Assembly (NCBI RefSeq): GCF_027596085.1
Contig: NC_072449.1
Location: 27,365,123-27,429,122, forward strand
Direction of reading: 5' to 3'
DNA: 64,000 nucleotides
Origin: Anoplopoma fimbria
Lineage: Eukaryota; Chordata; Actinopteri; Perciformes; Anoplopomatidae
This document shows, one piece after another, positions 62,501-64,000 of the stretch. Each line of letters starts with the position of its first letter. Within the stretch, counting starts at the first letter, position 1. The translations under genes and the position numbers were made by a program. Under the pieces are notes generated by a model that was given only the letters and a program-made list of their open reading frames with translations, was not told where the DNA came from and searched no databases.

Positions 62501-64000
62501 CCTTGTTGTATGAAAGTTCATATATCTCATCCTCGGTGTAGTATAAATCTAGAGAGAGCTGAAACATCAAAAGAACACAGTTTCAAGACGTTCCTCCTGA
62601 GGATCTCTCTCATCTGATTTCTAAAAAAAACATCTCCTGGTGTCTCTCTGGTACCGTGAGCAGATGCAGAAGGTCCTTGTTGGCCTCGAAGGGCGGCGTG
62701 CAGCTGTGAAGGGTCACCAGGTCGCTGATGTTGCTGTACAGGTGCTCCAGCTTGCTCAGGTTGATCTTGTCCTCGTTGATGTAGTCCGGCAGGGCCTCGT
62801 TCAGCGAGATCAGGTCCTTCAGGTGGACCCCCAGGATGGGCACCTTGAAGCCGCTGCATACGTTGTAAACCCGCCGGTAGTTGATGTAGTTACTGCGCGA
62901 GGAGAGCAGCTCTGTCATCTCACTCAGGGCCTGAGAGAGGGTGAAGGCCCAGAACTTCAATATAAAATTCTGTCAGCATGTTCCAACATTTTATGCAAGT
63001 TTGCGACATAAGTTAATCTTTCTTGTTCAAGCCCATGTAAGCAGTGAATTTAGATCATTTGAGCTAATTCATGAATGTTTTTTTATAAAATTGGTATTTA
63101 TTTGTTAAAACAAGTGCAACTGCATTTAATCATAAAAAAAAAGATCTGCGGGATTAAAGGTGCTAAATGCAAGATTGGGAGAATTTCAATGCCTCTAAAC
63201 GTCTCTAAACATGACAACGACTGAGCCGGCAGCTCGCAGCCAACAGTATTAAGTTCAAGTGTGAACTTGTGGGAATGATTCATGTTCGCACACTTTTTTA
63301 TCTTTGGGCCTCAAGTATTTTCAAGTCAAAAGGCTCAAGTCCACGTAAAGTCATGAGTCATGGGTGTTTAAGTCTAAGTCAAGTTACAAGTCTTTATTTT
63401 GTAATTTTTTCAAGTTGAGTTAAATTTCATCAAATTTGTGACTTGAATCTGGTTCAAACTATACGTTAATTATGTCTTTTAGGGTGTGCATGATGTCATT
63501 ATTTGTAACAATGTAACAAAGCAACTATAAAGAAATAATTGATAAAAGTACAAGACAAATAAACTTCAACAGGGTATTAAAACCAATAACAGATAAAAAA
63601 TGTTTTGCTGTTATACCTGAATTATTCTTCTCCCTTATATAACATGTTTAAATGATTACTGAAACCTGTACTAGTGTCACAGTTAAGGCTAAAATATATA
63701 TTGATATATCTTGACAGACAGAGAAGGTTGAAGTAAACAAGAACAAAACCTTCTTGGTGAAAAGATCAAATCAATTCTATATATTCAATACAACACAAAG
63801 ACAATGAACCCAAAGAAATGTCACAGTTCAAGAAGGAGAAGGATTTAAGAAAGAGAAGTGTAATCATAATGTCTTTGCGGTGAGGCATTGACAGAGTGAC
63901 TCATGGTTATGTGTAATATCTGAAAAACCTTAGTGATGTCAGGAGACAGCAGGTTAGAGGTGTCTTTGAGGCGGGAGATCGAGCTGTGACAGAGACCTCC
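59555..64000 (-). CDS. rasgrp4: RAS guanyl-releasing protein 4, C-terminal part
   Basis: Ten exons: 63929-64000 (cut by the edge), 62655-62930, 62478-62558, 62063-62167, 61820-61929, 61564-61711, 61434-61470, 61010-61141, 60747-60913, 59555-59665 (stop TGA). All phases agree, giving 412 residues. The end of the CDC25/RasGEF domain ([47 protein letters not shown]) is followed by an EF-hand ([12 protein letters not shown], Asp at position 12) and a complete C1 domain. C1 shows H-x12-C-x2-C-x13-C-x2-C-x4-H-x2-C-x7-C (from [17 protein letters not shown] to GMEC). The tail has CSTQTD and a short coiled coil ([15 protein letters not shown]). RasGRPs load GTP on Ras after diacylglycerol and calcium signals. 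[16 protein letters not shown] is closest to RASGRP4 (LSPDSTKALLELTELL), and the chromosome context agrees. RasGRP1 or RasGRP3 is less likely. Confidence 0.9.
61206..61367. mobile_element. small TIR-bounded repeat in a rasgrp4 intron
   Basis: It starts cagttcacccaaat and ends atatgggtgaactg, inverted copies of 10-13 bp. The body is about 160 bp. The motif agttcaccca is common in fish non-coding repeats. No target duplication is evident. Confidence 0.5.
63300..63460. repeat. AAGTC-rich interspersed repeat in a rasgrp4 intron
   Basis: It contains many caagtc/aagtca/gagtca units (ttcaagtcaaaaggctcaag, then tttaagtctaagtcaagtta), a familiar fish repeat type whose class I cannot name. Confidence 0.5.

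Overview
The window is a vertebrate nuclear region, almost certainly from a teleost fish. Genes are split by introns with GT-AG borders. Long (CA)n and (GT)n arrays, hAT-like miniature elements with 8-bp target duplications, and retrotransposon 3' ends with microsatellite tails fill the non-coding DNA. No prokaryotic or viral gene, CRISPR array or integrated phage was seen.

Five protein-coding genes are supported. From left to right: (1) a SynDIG/TMEM91-type dispanin gene on the minus strand (first coding exon 2397-2831, next exon 1-117, cut by the window edge). (2) ppp1r13l (iASPP) on the minus strand, about 26.06-33.1 kb, with a phase-compatible candidate upstream exon near 39.8 kb. (3) opa3 on the plus strand, two coding exons, 42175-44158. 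(4) hnrnpul1 on the plus strand, 15 coding exons, 46867-57656. (5) rasgrp4 on the minus strand, its 3' part, 59555 to the right edge. All splice phases were checked by hand and join without a frame break. From memory, human homologues of this set lie on 19q13 (PPP1R13L, OPA3, HNRNPUL1, TMEM91, RASGRP4), which supports the assignments. The genes act in unrelated processes: membrane/synapse, p53/NF-kB control, mitochondrial membrane, RNA/DNA-damage response, and Ras activation. The link is inherited synteny, not a shared pathway.

About 22 kb (2.9-25 kb) holds no recognisable gene. It has at least six long CA/GT arrays, a duplicated 350-400 bp repeat, a Tc1-like remnant and a perfect 21-bp hairpin. 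The first ppp1r13l introns and the opa3 surroundings hold several non-autonomous DNA transposons, three retrotransposon 3' ends sharing one terminal hairpin, and a 32-bp minisatellite. I found no convincing novel biological system. The best leads are the extra ppp1r13l exon, the in-frame repeat expansions in hnrnpul1, and the perfect palindromes and hairpins.
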